Source: Oliverpabstia intestinalis
Lineage (GTDB): Bacteria; Bacillota; Clostridia; Lachnospirales; Lachnospiraceae
Direction of reading: 5' to 3'
NCBI RefSeq assembly: GCF_009696065.1
Contig: NZ_VUMS01000010.1
Location: forward strand, 1 to 64,000
Length of the DNA: 64,000 nt
Shown: piece by piece, positions 50,586 to 59,376 of the stretch
Numbering within the stretch: position 1 is the stretch's first letter
Layout: the number at the start of each line of letters is the position of its first letter
Translations under genes and position numbers: made by a program
The notes under the pieces: generated by a model
The model's database searches: none
What the model was told of the DNA's origin: nothing
Seen by the model: only the letters and a program-made list of their open reading frames with translations

Positions 50586-52547
50586 TTACCGTTTTTTATG
50601 CACGTTACGGATAGTCTTTTTCTTACCCATATGCTGTTTTTGCTGACGGCCGTTCGATTGTTGATTCTGATTTCCTCTTCCATTTTTTCCGTTATTTCCG
50701 ATATGTCCATTCTGCGTTTTCAGATTTTCTGCCTTCTGTGTCCTTCTGCCGTCATACGGACGAATCAGACACTTCGGGCCAAATCCGATAAGATCCTGTC
50801 TTCCTGCTCTGACCAGTGCTTCTTCCACCAGTTTCCGGTTCTCTGGCCTTCGATACTGAATCAGGGCTCTCTGCATATTTTTCTCGTGGGGATTGACCGG
50901 TACATACACTTTTTCCATCGTCCGCGGATCCAGTCCCGTATAATACATACAGGTAGATATTGTCGACGGTGTCGGATAAAAATCCTGTACCTGTTCCGGC
51001 ATAAATCCCATATCCCGGATATATTCTGCCAGTTCCACTGCCTCTTTCAGTCCACATCCCGGATGAGAAGACATAAAATAAGGCACTGCATACTGTTCTT
51101 TGCCACTTTTTTTACAGCAGGCATAATATTGTTTTAAAAATTCCAGGTAAACCTTATGGGACGGTTTTCCCATCTTTTCCAGAACTTTATCGGCCACATG
51201 CTCTGGAGCTACCCTCAACTGTCCGCTCACATGGTAATCTGCCAGTTCCTGTAAAAAACGGCTCTTCGTATCTTCCAGCACATAATCAAAGCGGATGCCC
51301 GAACGAATAAATACTTTCTTTACTTTCGGAATCTTACGGAGTTTTCGAAGCAGTGCAAGATAATCCGAATGATCCGCGATCAGATTTTTGCAGGGTGTCG
51401 GGAACAGGCACTGCCGGTTGGTACATGCACCCTTTGTCAGCTGCTTTTTACAGGCCGGCTGTCGAAAATCTGCCGTAGGACCACCCACATCATGAATGTA
51501 TCCTTTAAAATCAGGATCTTTCGTCATCTCAACAGCTTCTTCTAACAATGATTCATGGCTGCGGACCTGTACGATCCGTCCCTGATGAAAGGTCAGCGCA
51601 CAGAAATTACAGCCGCCAAAACATCCGCGATTACTGGTAAGACTGAATCTGATCTCCTCAATCGCCGGAATGCCACCTTTCTTCTCATACATCGGATGAT
51701 AGGTCCGCATAAACGGAAGATGATACACATCATCCATCTCCTGCTCTGTCAGTGGATATGCCGGTGGATTCTGCACCACATAGCCCTGATTGCCATAATC
51801 TTCTATCAGAACCTTCGCCTGATATGGATCCGTATTCTGATGCTGGATCCCGAAGCTTCTTGCATACTGTTCTTTCTTCTCTTTTATCTCTTCGAAAGAA
51901 GGAAGATACAGCGGTTCCAGTATATGTTCCACACTTTTACAGCGGTATACCGTTCCCCGGATAAAGGTAATATCTTTTACATCCAGCCCGGAAGCCAGCG
52001 CATCTGCAATCTCAACGATGGAATGTTCTCCCATTCCATATGAGATCATATCTGCCCCGGAGTCAAGAAGTACACTTCGTTTCACCTGATCGGACCAGTA
52101 ATCGTAATGTCCCATTCTCCGAAGACTTGCCTCGATACCTCCCAGGATGATTGGTGTTTTTTTATACGTTCTTCGAATCAGATTTCCATAGACGATCACC
52201 GCCCGGTCCGGTCGATGTCCCATCTCTCCACCGGGAGAATAGGCATCTTTCTGCCTGTGTTTTTTAGACACTGTATAATGATTAACCATAGAATCCATAT
52301 TTCCGGCAGATATCAGAAAGCCCAGACGCGGTTCACCAAACACCTGGATGCTTTCCGGATCTTTCCAGTCCGGCTGAGCTATCATTCCCACCGAATAGCC
52401 CCTGCTTTCCAGGAGACGGCAGATGATCGCCGCCCCGAAAGAAGAATGATCCACATACGCATCTCCACATACATAGACAAAATCCGGCTGTTCTATTCCT
52501 CTCTCCCGGCACTCTTCCATTGTCACCGGCAAAAACTCTCCGCTCAT
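50586..52547 (-). CDS. ygiQ: YgiQ family radical SAM protein
   Basis: In this 653-residue protein, an N-terminal domain (QPDFVYVCGDAYVDHSSFGAAII) is followed by the radical SAM cluster motif RGCFGGCNFCAL (C-x3-C-x2-C) near residue 315. A conserved middle section, DVGGPTADFRQPACKK, comes next. The tail is a low-complexity, Asn/Gln/Lys-rich stretch. The reaction is unknown. The ATG overlaps the stop of the upstream HAD gene (ATGA). Confidence 0.94.
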   Translation of the reverse strand: MSGEFLPVTMEECRERGIEQPDFVYVCGDAYVDHSSFGAAIICRLLESRGYSVGMIAQPDWKDPESIQVFGEPRLGFLISAGNMDSMVNHYTVSKKHRQKDAYSPGGEMGHRPDRAVIVYGNLIRRTYKKTPIILGGIEASLRRMGHYDYWSDQVKRSVLLDSGADMISYGMGEHSIVEIADALASGLDVKDITFIRGTVYRCKSVEHILEPLYLPSFEEIKEKKEQYARSFGIQHQNTDPYQAKVLIEDYGNQGYVVQNPPAYPLTEQEMDDVYHLPFMRTYHPMYEKKGGIPAIEEIRFSLTSNRGCFGGCNFCALTFHQGRIVQVRSHESLLEEAVEMTKDPDFKGYIHDVGGPTADFRQPACKKQLTKGACTNRQCLFPTPCKNLIADHSDYLALLRKLRKIPKVKKVFIRSGIRFDYVLEDTKSRFLQELADYHVSGQLRVAPEHVADKVLEKMGKPSHKVYLEFLKQYYACCKKSGKEQYAVPYFMSSHPGCGLKEAVELAEYIRDMGFMPEQVQDFYPTPSTISTCMYYTGLDPRTMEKVYVPVNPHEKNMQRALIQYRRPENRKLVEEALVRAGRQDLIGFGPKCLIRPYDGRRTQKAENLKTQNGHIGNNGKNGRGNQNQQSNGRQQKQHMGKKKTIRNVHKKR

Positions 52548-53206
52548 GGCTGCATCCTTTCTCTTGGTATCTCATCATAACTTTCTATGTAGTAATCTGC
52601 AAGCTCTTTTTTTTCTTCTCTCTGGATGGCACTGAACGTATCTTCCACCGCACAGACTCGCATACCGGCATTTTTTCCTGCCAGAATTCCCATAGGAACA
52701 TCCTCAAAAACCAGACATTCCTCCGGTTTTACCCCCAGTGTCTCTGCCACCAGAAGATAAATATCCGGGGCAGGTTTTCCTTTCGGAACTTCACAGCAGG
52801 TATGTACGGATTCCAGGTATTCCTGGATTCCCTGTGCCTTTAAAACCGTCTCTACCAGTTCAATCCCGTTAGAGCTTGCAATCCCCGTCCGGATTCCCTG
52901 CTGTCTCAGCCATACCAGAAACTCTCTCGCTCCGGGCTTCAGCGGCACCTTGTTGGTATATTTATCCCTTGCCATATCCATCCAGGTACTCTTAATTTCT
53001 TCCAGACTCTCCGGGATAGAAAACCGTTCTTTAAAGTACACAGCTGTCTCCGAGAGGCTCATACCCTCGATGTCTTTTTGCAGTTCGGGCGGCAGTTCAT
53101 ATCCGTACCGTCCCAGATATTCGATATCGATGTCTTCCCACATCCACATGGAATCCACCAGAGTACCATCCAGATCAAACAACACTGCTTTGATATTTTC
53201 TAACAT
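52544..53206 (-). CDS. HAD family hydrolase (beta-phosphoglucomutase-like)
   Basis: In this 220-residue protein, the nucleophile motif is AVLFDLDGTLVDSMWMWE, then GIASSNGIELVETVLKAQGI (motif II) and GKPAPDIYLLVAETLGVKPEECLVFEDVPMGILAGKNAGM (motifs III/IV). The cap is the small helical type. It probably acts on a sugar phosphate, but specificity is not visible. The stop overlaps ygiQ by four bases. Confidence 0.92.
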   Translation of the reverse strand: MLENIKAVLFDLDGTLVDSMWMWEDIDIEYLGRYGYELPPELQKDIEGMSLSETAVYFKERFSIPESLEEIKSTWMDMARDKYTNKVPLKPGAREFLVWLRQQGIRTGIASSNGIELVETVLKAQGIQEYLESVHTCCEVPKGKPAPDIYLLVAETLGVKPEECLVFEDVPMGILAGKNAGMRVCAVEDTFSAIQREEKKELADYYIESYDEIPRERMQP

Positions 53207-53240
53207 ATATATTTATCCTTTATCTTTCTGTATCTGTTCC

Positions 53241-53350
53241 TAGAGCGTGTCTGAAAATCATTTCCGCAATCTGCAAGCCCCACTTTTCGGATAAAATCTC
53301 CCACAAACTGGGACTCGCAGCTTACGAAAAGCTTTTTCAGACACGCTCTA
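53241..53350. mobile_element. 110-bp MITE-like element with perfect terminal inverted repeats
   Basis: The ends are TAGAGCGTGTCTGAAAA and its exact reverse complement, 17 bp. There is no coding capacity. If the outer TA is the duplicated target, this fits insertion at TA, as for IS630/mariner-type elements. The right end lies inside the 3' end of the pseudouridine synthase gene and gives its stop codon. Half-copies occur at 39555-39574 and 32210-32223. Confidence 0.75.
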
Positions 53351-54056
53351 GAGCTTTCCGCTCCTCTTCACACAACTCCCGGTAATTGCCTTTCGGCAGA
53401 TCATCACCGAGCACAAGTGGACCCATAGTCATCCGTTTCAGATAGATCACCTGTTTGTCCCTTGCCTGAAACATCCGTTTCACCTGATGGAAACGCCCTT
53501 CCTGTATCGTCAGCAAAATCTCGGAAATATCCGCACTCTTTAAGATCTCAAGTTTTGCCGGAGCTGTCTTTGTCTCATCCCCGATATCTACCCCCTGCAA
53601 AAAAGCTCTCTGATCCTCTTCGTCTACCTTTCCGTCGATTCTTGCATAATAGGTCTTGTCCACATGTTTCTTCGGGGATAACAGCCGGTGGGCAAGTTCA
53701 CCGTCATTCGTTAACAGCAGCAGTCCCTCTGTATCTTTATCCAGTCGTCCCACCGGAAACAGCTCCCTGCGAATGTTCTCAGGCAACAGTTCCAGTACTG
53801 TTTTATCCCGGTTATCTGTGGTTGCCGACACATAACCGGCCGGTTTATGAAGCAGATAATAACGATATTTTTCATAACGGATTTCTTTTCCTGCCACGCA
53901 TACACGATCCTGAGCAGTAGTGATCTTCTGTTCCGGTTTTTTTATCTTTTCTCCGTTGATCTCCACCTGCCCTTTGCGGATCATCTGCTTCACCTGACTT
54001 CGGGTCCCACAGCCCATATCTGCCAGATATTTATCCAAACGAATGATTTCGCTCAT
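53337..54056 (-). CDS. RsuA/RluB-type rRNA pseudouridine synthase
   Basis: In this 239-residue protein, the S4 domain is at residues 4-50 (IRLDKYLADMGCGTRSQVKQMIRKG), the catalytic Asp in FPVGRLDKDTEGLLLLTNDGELAHRLLSPKKHV, and GRFHQVKRMFQARDKQVIYLKR follows. The size and the GRFHQVKRM box suggest the 16S (RsuA-like) type. The ATG at 54056 follows AAGGAG. The last five residues and the TGA stop are encoded by the end of the inserted MITE (53241-53350), so the original C-terminus may have been slightly different. Confidence 0.93.
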   Translation of the reverse strand: MSEIIRLDKYLADMGCGTRSQVKQMIRKGQVEINGEKIKKPEQKITTAQDRVCVAGKEIRYEKYRYYLLHKPAGYVSATTDNRDKTVLELLPENIRRELFPVGRLDKDTEGLLLLTNDGELAHRLLSPKKHVDKTYYARIDGKVDEEDQRAFLQGVDIGDETKTAPAKLEILKSADISEILLTIQEGRFHQVKRMFQARDKQVIYLKRMTMGPLVLGDDLPKGNYRELCEEERKALERV

Positions 54057-54069
54057 CTCCATCTCCTTA

Positions 54070-55410
54070 TCACTGCCAGCGCCAGCCTGCATAATATTTA
54101 TTCTTTAGACTTCCGCCGGCAAGTTTTCCCCAGCCAAGCGGATATTCATCTACACAGACTAACTGCCAGCCTTTTCTCTTTTTCAGATCAAGATCCGATA
54201 CATCCAGCGTTTCCCCTTTCAGATAACGGATCACCCGGGGATCTCCCCGGTTCAGATGAATCCGGTTCTCTCCCTCTCCGTCAAGCACCATCGCCAGTGC
54301 CTGAGACGGCTCAAACCGTTTTTTCTTACACTCACCAAGATACAGCCCCGTACGAAGATATCGCAGATTTTCCGGCATACCATCCTTTTTCCCAAGGGCA
54401 TACAGCCGTTCGTCCCGCAGATAATACTGCCATTCCCTCTTATACATGCCCCAGTTCTCCAGGAATTCTTTTGCTTCTGTGGGGATCACTGAGTTTTTTC
54501 CTGTGGCTTTTTTTCGGTTCCGCGGCTCACCCTGTTTTTCCAGCAACGCCAGAAAATGACCTTCCCCGTTCATACGATGCGGAAAGATCCTCACACAGGC
54601 TTCCAGACCTCTGCGGCCTTTTTCAAATCCCTCATATGGTGCACAGGGGATCAGTTTCATATCCGGCCGCTGTTCCAGAAGATACTGGATCGTTCCCTCA
54701 TTTTCCAACTCACTGAACGTACAGGTGGAATAGAGAAGTTTTCCTCCCGGCCGCAGCATATCTGCCGCATCCAGAATAATCTCTCTCTGAAGCTTACTAT
54801 AATATTCCGGTCCCTGCTGTTCCCAGTCTGCCATCATCCGCGGCTCCTTGCGAAACATTCCTTCCCCGGAACACGGTGCGTCTACCAGAATCTTATCAAA
54901 AAACTCCGGCAGTATCTTCGCCAGTTTCTCCGATGTTTCACTGGTTACATAAATATTGGGAATTCCCATCAGTTCCAGATTCTTCAACAGCGCTTTTGCC
55001 CTGCTGTTACTGATATCATTAGCAAGAAGCAGTCCTTCCCCGTTCAGTTTTGCACCAAGCTCGGTCGCTTTTCCTCCCGGTGCCGCGCACAGATCCAGCA
55101 CATAATCACCCGGTTCCGGCGACAGACGGTTGGCAGGTGTCATTGCACTCGGTTCCTGCAGATAATACAATCCCGCATAATAATACGGATCTTTCGCCGG
55201 TGTACCGGTCCCGTACGTATATCCGTTGTCGATCCAGGGTATTTTTTTCAACAAGAAAGGTGTACGGGTCAGGAACTCCTCTCCCGTCACCTTTCTTCGG
55301 TTCAGACGCAGACCGTTTTCCGGCTGTCTGTCATAGCTTTCTTTAAATGCTTGATATTCATCCCCCAGAAGGATTTCCATCTCCTTCTGGAATTTCTCAG
55401 GTAAGTGCAT
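54070..55410 (-). CDS. NOL1/NOP2/Sun family rRNA cytosine-C5 methyltransferase (RsmF-like)
   Basis: In this 446-residue protein, the SAM motif is YVLDLCAAPGGKATELGAKL near residue 90. Catalytic cysteines are in ILVDAPCSGEGMFRK (motif IV) and LLYSTCTFSELENEGTI (motif VI). The C-terminal 150 residues form the RsmF-B/PUA-like RNA-binding part. It makes m5C in 16S rRNA or tRNA. The gap to the rsuA-type gene is 13 bp, so the two rRNA-modification genes form one operon. Confidence 0.93.
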   Translation of the reverse strand: MHLPEKFQKEMEILLGDEYQAFKESYDRQPENGLRLNRRKVTGEEFLTRTPFLLKKIPWIDNGYTYGTGTPAKDPYYYAGLYYLQEPSAMTPANRLSPEPGDYVLDLCAAPGGKATELGAKLNGEGLLLANDISNSRAKALLKNLELMGIPNIYVTSETSEKLAKILPEFFDKILVDAPCSGEGMFRKEPRMMADWEQQGPEYYSKLQREIILDAADMLRPGGKLLYSTCTFSELENEGTIQYLLEQRPDMKLIPCAPYEGFEKGRRGLEACVRIFPHRMNGEGHFLALLEKQGEPRNRKKATGKNSVIPTEAKEFLENWGMYKREWQYYLRDERLYALGKKDGMPENLRYLRTGLYLGECKKKRFEPSQALAMVLDGEGENRIHLNRGDPRVIRYLKGETLDVSDLDLKKRKGWQLVCVDEYPLGWGKLAGGSLKNKYYAGWRWQ

Positions 55411-55461
55411 CTGTATTCTTCCTTTTTCTCATAGTAAATGTCATAAAACAATTTCTCTGTT

Positions 55462-56289
55462 TTACAGGTTCTGATCCCATCCCTCGCTCGTCACCGCCTG
55501 GGCACAATACCCTTCCGCAATAATATCAAGTTGTTGATGAAACCGCTTGAGTTGCTGCAGATCGTTGGATGCATAGATCCGGTAAAACTCATCCTGTATC
55601 TTCTCCACCTCTCTGCGATTGGACTTCTGATACAAATTCTCAATGTTCTGTAAAATATCCATCACCAGATTACGCTGCATCAGAGAAGAATTCTGTGCAT
55701 TCATAATTTCATTTCGCACCGAAGACATTTCACCGTCCAGTGCAATAATCGCCTGCGCCGCATTCGCAAGCCGTTCTTTGACATATGGTGGAATATTTGT
55801 CTTATATTTATACTGCAGAGAATGCTCGATGGTTGCCCAGAAATTCATTGCCATCGTTCGTATCTGAATCTCTGCCTGGATCTTTTTCGGACCATTTAAT
55901 GTCTCTACATGATAATAAATAACCAGATGATAGCTTCGGTAACCACTCTCTTTCTGATGTGCAATATAATCTTTGATACATTTGATTTCCATATCGGAAC
56001 GCCCGGCGATCAGATCCGACACCCTTTGAATATCTTCCACAAACTGACAGATGATCCTGATGCCTGCAATATCTTCTACCTGTTCTTCCATTTCCTCAAA
56101 CGGAATGTTCTTTCGTTTCATTTTTTCCAGAATACTGGTAATGCTTTTTACACGTCCTGTGACCTGTTCGATGGGAGAATACAATCCCCGTTCCCTGTGT
56201 TCCAGGCTCAGATGTTGGAACTTTTCTACCAGTTCTGTAACAGCCTGCTCGTAGGGACTGAGTATTTCACGCCATAATTGTATTTCCAT
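55462..56289 (-). CDS. Small alarmone synthetase (GTP pyrophosphokinase family)
   Basis: The 275-residue protein contains only the RelA/SpoT synthetase fold: GRVKSITSILEKMKRKN near residue 45, DIAGIRIICQF near 73, YIAHQKESGYRSYHLVI (GTP-binding Tyr region) and AEIQIRTMAMNFWATIEHSLQYK near 140. No HD hydrolase, TGS or ACT domain is present, as in RelQ/RelP-type enzymes. It makes (p)ppGpp from ATP and GDP/GTP. A C-terminal helical tail would support oligomer formation. The ATG follows AAGGAGAGG. Confidence 0.92.
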   Translation of the reverse strand: MEIQLWREILSPYEQAVTELVEKFQHLSLEHRERGLYSPIEQVTGRVKSITSILEKMKRKNIPFEEMEEQVEDIAGIRIICQFVEDIQRVSDLIAGRSDMEIKCIKDYIAHQKESGYRSYHLVIYYHVETLNGPKKIQAEIQIRTMAMNFWATIEHSLQYKYKTNIPPYVKERLANAAQAIIALDGEMSSVRNEIMNAQNSSLMQRNLVMDILQNIENLYQKSNRREVEKIQDEFYRIYASNDLQQLKRFHQQLDIIAEGYCAQAVTSEGWDQNL

Positions 56290-56335
56290 GTTAACCTCTC
56301 CTTATTCTGTCGTCATAATCTAGTCTCTTTCGTAC

Positions 56336-56344
56336 ATTATAACA
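56336..56344 (-). promoter_or_regulatory. Extended -10 promoter of the alarmone synthetase gene
   Basis: On the minus strand TGTTATAAT is an extended -10 about 45 bp before the ATG. No clear -35 box was found. Confidence 0.5.
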
Positions 56345-56452
56345 TACTTTGCCAGTCAGGAAAACACTTCGCTGGTCAGTAACTTTCCTCATCCTATATA
56401 TCCTATGCTTTTCCCTGCCTTTTCAGAACTTCAATTTTAATGTTTTCCAGAG

Positions 56453-56486
56453 AAAAAGGCTGCCGCGCCGCGACAGCCCTCTTTTT
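56453..56486 (-). terminator. Terminator downstream of pepD
   Basis: GGCTG-C-CGCG / CGCG-A-CAGCC pairs, flanked by A and T tracts. On the minus strand the stem is followed by CTTTTTC. It lies 260 bp past the pepD stop, and the repeat element 56506-56738 fills the 3' untranslated part between. Confidence 0.7.
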
Positions 56487-56505
56487 CACTTTTTCTGTAA
56501 TTTTC

Positions 56506-56738
56506 GTAACTGTTCAGTACCTTCACAGTTACGAGCCAGAATGCATTTAAACAATAAAATCACGCTTTGCGAGTTTTTATCGTTATCGCGGCACTCCTCA
56601 AGGTTCCGTGCAAGCACGGACTTTGACTCGTTGCTCGCGTAAATCACCTTCGGTGATGGCATTTTGGCTTGTATGTCTCGGGATTTTGACATATTCATGT
56701 CAAAACACCCCGCGGGACAGTGGCTACTGAATAGTTAC
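56506..56738. repeat. Dispersed repeat element copy C, interrupted by a 60-bp unit
   Basis: The outer element starts GTAACTGTTCAGTACC, continues as copy A with CACAGTTACGAGCC and ends TACTGAATAGTTAC. It is 233 bp instead of 142, because about 90 bp including a 60-bp unit (56582-56641) sit within the central hairpin, between AATGCATTTAAAC and AAATCACCTTCGG. The two arms (AGCCAGAATGC / GCATTTTGGCT) remain on either side. This is a nested arrangement of the two repeat families. Confidence 0.85.
56582..56641. repeat. 60-bp dispersed repeat unit, copy 4 (nested)
   Basis: It begins GTTATCGCGGCACTCC, has CGTGCAAGCACGGACTTTG and ends CTCGTTGCTCGCGTA. It lies inside the larger element 56506-56738. 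It is preceded by CACGCTTTGCGAGTTTTTAT, comparable to CGCTACGCGAGTTTCTCAA before copy 2. Confidence 0.8.
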
Positions 56739-56748
56739 TAATTTTCAT

Positions 56749-58206
56749 TTATCTGATCGTATTCATTTTCTCCAGAGTGCGTACCAGATACTTCCACATT
56801 TTTTCCGTTGACGGAATGGACAGTTTTTCTTCCGTTGTATGAATATCAATCATGGTCGGTCCGAAAGATACACAGTCCAGACCTGGGATTTTGTCATAAA
56901 ACAGACCACATTCCAGGCCTGCATGAATCGCTTTCACTACCGGTTTCTCACCAAAAAGTTCTTCATATACATCTGCCATCAGATCTCTCATCCTGGAATC
57001 TTTCCTGTACTCCCATGCCGGATAATCACCCTGTTCTTCATAAGATCCTCCCAGGAATTCTGTCAGATACTGTAATTTTGCAGACAGATGCTCTTTTGCG
57101 CTTCCCACAGAACTTCTCACACTGCTGGTGGAATATAACGCATCTTTTCCCAGTTTCAGGATGCCAAGATTACTGGAGGTTTCTACCAGTCCTTCGATTT
57201 CTCCGCTCATCTTCTCAATGCCAAACGGTACATGTACAAGATAAAATACAACTTTTTCTTTACTGACCATAGAAAGTGCCTGCACAGTTTCTTCTTTTCC
57301 CGTTGTTACGGAAATAGTGATTCCTTCATCACTTCCTGCATACTCAGTGCGAAGATCTTTCTGCAGTTTTTCAGCTGTGATTTTCGCTTCCGCCAGGTCT
57401 TCCTCACCAAGAACCAGTGTTGCCTTACAACTTCTTGTAATTGCATTATCTTTCGTTCCGCCGGACAGATCTTTGATGCTGTATGCAGTCTTCTGTCCCA
57501 GCTCATACAGGAAAAGACCCATCAGTTTATTGGCATTTGCACGATTTTTATCGATTTCTGCTCCGGAATGTCCACCATTAAGACCATCGATCAGAACTTC
57601 AGTTACTACTCCTTCCATTTCCTGATATTCTACAGGGATCCGGCTGGTTCCGCTTAATCCTCCGGCACAGCTGATCCACAGATATCCTTCTTCCTCAGAA
57701 TCCATGTTGATCATATGTGTTCCTTTCAGTACGGAAGTATCCAGTGCCTTTGCTCCCAGAAGTCCGATTTCTTCGTCTGTGGTAATCACACACTCAAGTG
57801 CCGGATGTTTTAATGTATCATCATCCAGAATTGCCAGCATATAGGCAACAGCGATTCCGTCATCACCGCCAAGGGTTGTTCCCTCTGCTGTCAGATAGTC
57901 TCCTTCCACTTTCAGTTTCAGACCATCTTTTGTAAAATCATGATCTGAATCCGGTGTCTTTTCTGCAACCATATCACAATGTCCCTGTAAAATAGTAATC
58001 GGAGCATCTTCATAACCGGCAGATGCCTCTTTATAGATCACTACATTGTACGCCTCATCCTGATAATATTTCAGATTTCTTTCTTTCGCAAAGGAAACAA
58101 GATAATCACTGATTTCTTTCATGTTGGTGGAGCCATGTGGAATCTCACACAATTTTTCAAAAAAATAAAATACTTTTTCCGGTTTTAATCCTTCTAATGC
58201 TGTCAT
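56749..58206 (-). CDS. pepD: Aminoacyl-histidine dipeptidase (PepD, M20 family)
   Basis: The 485-residue M20C metallopeptidase has its metal ligands in LQGHCDMV (His-x-Asp), EGTTLGGDDGIAVAYMLAIL (bridging Asp) and ITTDEEIGLLGA (general base Glu and ligand), with AIHAGLECGLF near the C-terminus. GLNGGHSGAEID gives the dimerisation-domain His. It cleaves Xaa-His and other dipeptides. The ATG follows AGGAGG. It is transcribed alone. Confidence 0.95.
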   Translation of the reverse strand: MTALEGLKPEKVFYFFEKLCEIPHGSTNMKEISDYLVSFAKERNLKYYQDEAYNVVIYKEASAGYEDAPITILQGHCDMVAEKTPDSDHDFTKDGLKLKVEGDYLTAEGTTLGGDDGIAVAYMLAILDDDTLKHPALECVITTDEEIGLLGAKALDTSVLKGTHMINMDSEEEGYLWISCAGGLSGTSRIPVEYQEMEGVVTEVLIDGLNGGHSGAEIDKNRANANKLMGLFLYELGQKTAYSIKDLSGGTKDNAITRSCKATLVLGEEDLAEAKITAEKLQKDLRTEYAGSDEGITISVTTGKEETVQALSMVSKEKVVFYLVHVPFGIEKMSGEIEGLVETSSNLGILKLGKDALYSTSSVRSSVGSAKEHLSAKLQYLTEFLGGSYEEQGDYPAWEYRKDSRMRDLMADVYEELFGEKPVVKAIHAGLECGLFYDKIPGLDCVSFGPTMIDIHTTEEKLSIPSTEKMWKYLVRTLEKMNTIR

Positions 58207-58293
58207 TTGCTATAACCTCCTGTAATCTGACGTACTCCGTTCGCATCGTCAGTTTTTGAGCCGCATACCTTACCCTCCGGCCGCAATACATTT

Positions 58294-58322
58294 ATTTTAG
58301 AATAAATACATTCAAAAATCAA
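58294..58322 (-). promoter_or_regulatory. Sigma-A promoter of pepD
   Basis: TTGATT and TAAAAT on the minus strand are separated by 17 bp, about 85 bp before the gene. Confidence 0.55.
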
Positions 58323-58428
58323 GGCATATATATAACCAGCCCCATTGAGAGTCACTGTTCGCTCTGTTCCCGGTAACACGCTTTACCCAATGAGCCGTCA
58401 CTGTAATATCAACTGTAAGGAGATGTCC

Positions 58429-59376
58429 ATGCGTTCTGTAATTCTGTGTATCCTTCTCTTTTTCGTTTTTATTTATCTGCTGTGTTTTCCCCAGGAAGCT
58501 TTTCAGTCCTCTGCCTCCGGAGTAACACTCTGGTTTTTTCATGTGCTTCCTTCTCTGCTTCCCTTTATGATTTTCTCGGACTTTTTCATTCATACCGGTC
58601 TGGTCTCGGTATTGCTTCGAAAGATCAAAACTGTCTTCCGCTTTTTATTCGGGCTTTCTATGTACGGCTCCTATGCACTCCTGCTTGGCCTTATCTGTGG
58701 GTATCCTATGGGCGCAAAACTGACTGCTGATCTGTTCCGTGAGGGAAAAATCACCAAAAGTGAAGCGCAGTACCTGCTGACATTCTGTAATAATCCGGGA
58801 CCTGTGTTTATCAGCTCCTATATTCTCACAGACACCCTCCATCTTTCTCACGCTTCCGGATATACCTTTTTTATTTTGTATCTTTCTTTATATCTTACTT
58901 CGCTGATTTTCCGTCTGATCCTCCGGCCGGACTGTCGTGATGTCACTGTCCCCTCGGATTCTCCGTCGGCACAGACACTCCGCCATTCTCTCAGCCATAT
59001 GGTCGATGCTTCCATCATGCACGCATTTGAATCTGTCACCAAACTGGGAGGCTATATCATCCTGTTTTCTATTCTGGCATCTCTGGTGGTGCATCTCACT
59101 GCTCCCGTGCCTGTACTATCGTTATTTCTCACCGGATTCACGGAAATGACTACCGGAATCGCCCTTGTTGGTGCTTCTTCTATGCACTTGCCCCTCCGTT
59201 ACCTTCTTTCCCTGACTTTTGCCTCTTTTGGTGGATTGTCCTGTATAGCACAAACAAGGGGAATGCTCTGCGGCACTCCCCTCTCGATTCGTACTTATAT
59301 TGCAGGAAAAACAGTTCATGGAATCTGTACCCTGCTGGTTGGCTGGCTCTTACTCTTCATCCAGACCTTCCAGTGA
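58429..59376 (+). CDS. ylbJ: YlbJ-like integral membrane protein (nucleoside-recognition/gate domain)
   Basis: The 315-residue protein has about eight membrane segments. Family features are VTLWFFHVLPSLLPFMIFSDFFI, GLICGYPMGAKLTADLFREGKIT, LLTFCNNPGPVFI and a second repeat LSLTFASFGGLSCIAQTRGM. YlbJ is a sporulation (sigma-E regulon) membrane protein in Bacillus, and this fits the spore-former picture. The start at 58429 has AAGGAG six bases away. The last 27 bases overlap the convergent gene at 59350-59964. Confidence 0.85.
   Translation: MRSVILCILLFFVFIYLLCFPQEAFQSSASGVTLWFFHVLPSLLPFMIFSDFFIHTGLVSVLLRKIKTVFRFLFGLSMYGSYALLLGLICGYPMGAKLTADLFREGKITKSEAQYLLTFCNNPGPVFISSYILTDTLHLSHASGYTFFILYLSLYLTSLIFRLILRPDCRDVTVPSDSPSAQTLRHSLSHMVDASIMHAFESVTKLGGYIILFSILASLVVHLTAPVPVLSLFLTGFTEMTTGIALVGASSMHLPLRYLLSLTFASFGGLSCIAQTRGMLCGTPLSIRTYIAGKTVHGICTLLVGWLLLFIQTFQ

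Noticed and set aside
49686-51137. 483-codon open frame on the plus strand across the RluA, 49965-50570 and ygiQ genes
   Set aside because: It crosses three well-supported minus-strand genes and is Phe/Ile/Leu/Ser-rich antisense sequence without a start signal.
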